From an uncultured Lachnospiraceae bacterium (lineage in GTDB: Bacteria > Bacillota > Clostridia > Lachnospirales > Lachnospiraceae): a DNA stretch of 5,254 bases. Each line of letters starts with the position of its first letter. Position 1 is the stretch's first letter. Below the pieces are notes generated by a model. That model was not told the origin of the DNA. It did not search any database and saw only the letters and a program-made list of their open reading frames with translations. Shown here in pieces: positions 4,438-5,254 of this stretch. Where the stretch lies: positions 1 through 5,254 of the forward strand of contig CALYSH010000127.1 of NCBI GenBank assembly GCA_945485625.1. Reading direction: 5' to 3'. The position numbers and the translations under genes are program-made.

Positions 4438-5254
4438 TTATTCCGGGGCAACTTCCTTCCTATGCCTCTTCTTCCATCGCTCCGGTACTTCAGCCATACG
4501 ATTCACACCCATAGCCATATATGGAATCATCATTACAAGATAAGGGAACGCATATCTGGTTTTTGCCTCCCAAATCATGGTAAACAGGAACCCTCCAAAA
4601 ACCGCAACCAGAAGAACATAATCCTCTATGAGATTCTCACGGTTCCATCCGGAAATCATAAGGAACAAAATAGCGGCGTACATTAGCAATTGATACGCCT
4701 TCATGTACTTTTCGATCATTTTCCCCAGCGTTCCCCTATAGCAGATTTCATGAATCGCTCTATTCTGCTCTTTCACAATCTGCTGATTCACCATCACAAC
4801 ACTTTGATACATAGGCGCATTCCACTGGGTATTCATTTTTCTCGAGAAAAAATCCACCATATATTCCGGATTAGCCAGGTAGGCTGCTAATCTGTCACGA
4901 ATATCCTGTCTGGCAATTTCATCTGCAAGTCCTGCATCATAATCCGCACGATAAAACATATCCAATGCATAGATATTATACCATCCAGGGCCCTGTTCAT
5001 TGTCACTTAATCCCATGGCAATCCAGGAACTGGCGGGAATTCCTTCTGCCCCCTCCTCATAATGGGGAGCATATATTGCTTTCACAGAAAGGGAAAAAAG
5101 CAGCACACCCATCCCCGTTGCTGCGGCAATCCATAAGTTTTTCTTCCCATTCCCCACAATAAACTGAATGATTGCCACCAAAATCATGGCTATCATGACA
5201 ATCAGCATATTGGTTTTTAGCGTCACTGCCAATCCTATAGTCAAAGCCAGGCAA
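4438..5254 (-). CDS. GT39/GT-C-like membrane glycosyltransferase, C-terminal part (cut by window edge)
   Basis: Only the last 271 or so residues are visible. The frame is open to the right edge (CLALTIGLAVTLKTNM), and the TTG at 5244 is an internal leucine codon rather than a start. Visible order: two membrane spans (about 5-33 and 40-61), a polar outside loop of about 125 residues containing GIPASSWIAMGL and GPGWYN, three further spans (about 187-203, 209-226, 233-250), and a basic tail ending KKRHRKEVAPE. The segment WEAKTRYAFPYL matches the E-x-(K/R)-x-RY pattern near the end of many GT39-type proteins. Members use lipid-linked sugars such as polyprenyl-phosphate sugars to modify proteins, lipids or cell-wall polymers at the outer face; the exact substrate cannot be told. 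The catalytic N-terminal loop lies outside the window. It is followed at 46 bases by the DUF6020-like gene, suggesting the two work in the same glycan pathway. Confidence 0.78.
   Translation of the reverse strand, partial: CLALTIGLAVTLKTNMLIVMIAMILVAIIQFIVGNGKKNLWIAAATGMGVLLFSLSVKAIYAPHYEEGAEGIPASSWIAMGLSDNEQGPGWYNIYALDMFYRADYDAGLADEIARQDIRDRLAAYLANPEYMVDFFSRKMNTQWNAPMYQSVVMVNQQIVKEQNRAIHEICYRGTLGKMIEKYMKAYQLLMYAAILFLMISGWNRENLIEDYVLLVAVFGGFLFTMIWEAKTRYAFPYLVMMIPYMAMGVNRMAEVPERWKKRHRKEVAPE

Noticed and set aside
4392..4451. Longer start (TTG at 4451) for the DUF6020-like protein
   Set aside because: It would overlap the preceding gene, uses a rare start codon without a clear ribosome site, and adds 20 highly charged residues of no recognised type.
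1..5254. CRISPR arrays, tRNA/rRNA genes, transposases, phage or defence genes
   Set aside because: No regularly spaced repeats beyond one pair, no recognisable RNA-gene sequence, and no mobile-element or defence protein motifs in any frame.

Overview
The window looks like chromosomal DNA of a low-to-mid-GC Gram-positive anaerobe, most likely a Clostridia/Lachnospiraceae-type Firmicute. The basis is the style of the fructose operon (DeoR-type regulator, FruK, FruA EIIA and an Enzyme I with a 'VTVHGS-NSHTAILAR' swivel motif), strong purine-rich Shine-Dalgarno sites, and sigma-A-like promoters. This is judged by eye, without a database search. Every gene I can support lies on the minus strand, so transcription runs from right to left.

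Right half (about 2450-5254): two consecutive genes for large multi-spanning membrane proteins. The first (4438-5254) is the C-terminal part of a GT39/GT-C-like glycosyltransferase-type protein that enters from beyond the right edge. The second (2535-4391) is a complete polytopic protein resembling the DUF6020 group, also GT-C-like in layout. They are 46 bases apart with no promoter between them, so they probably form one transcript for envelope-glycan or lipid-linked sugar transfer. It ends at a hairpin/T-tract terminator (2417-2448). A 12-bp perfect inverted repeat straddles the stop codon of the second gene.

Left half (about 156-2414): the remains of a fructose-uptake operon, in the order promoter - fruK - fruA' - 'ptsI' - deoR/fruR - terminator. 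fruK (1-phosphofructokinase) and the regulator are intact. The transport genes between them are reduced to about 430 bases: a fruA ribosome site and start codon, a roughly 65-codon piece of EIIA around its phospho-histidine, a roughly 50-codon piece of Enzyme I around its phospho-histidine, and a short piece of the Enzyme I C-terminus. The membrane part of FruA, any HPr gene and most of Enzyme I are absent. The pieces are in different frames and cannot make a working protein. The operon would therefore keep its kinase and repressor but not its own transporter.

Left edge (1-155): a very AT-rich intergenic region with two 37-base direct repeat copies 42 bases apart. They lie just upstream of, and overlap, a candidate promoter that points left out of the window. 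It may be an operator region for the next gene, possibly a target of the DeoR-type regulator.

The most unusual thing here is the collapsed PTS segment. I found no CRISPR array, RNA gene, insertion sequence or clearly new multi-gene system.
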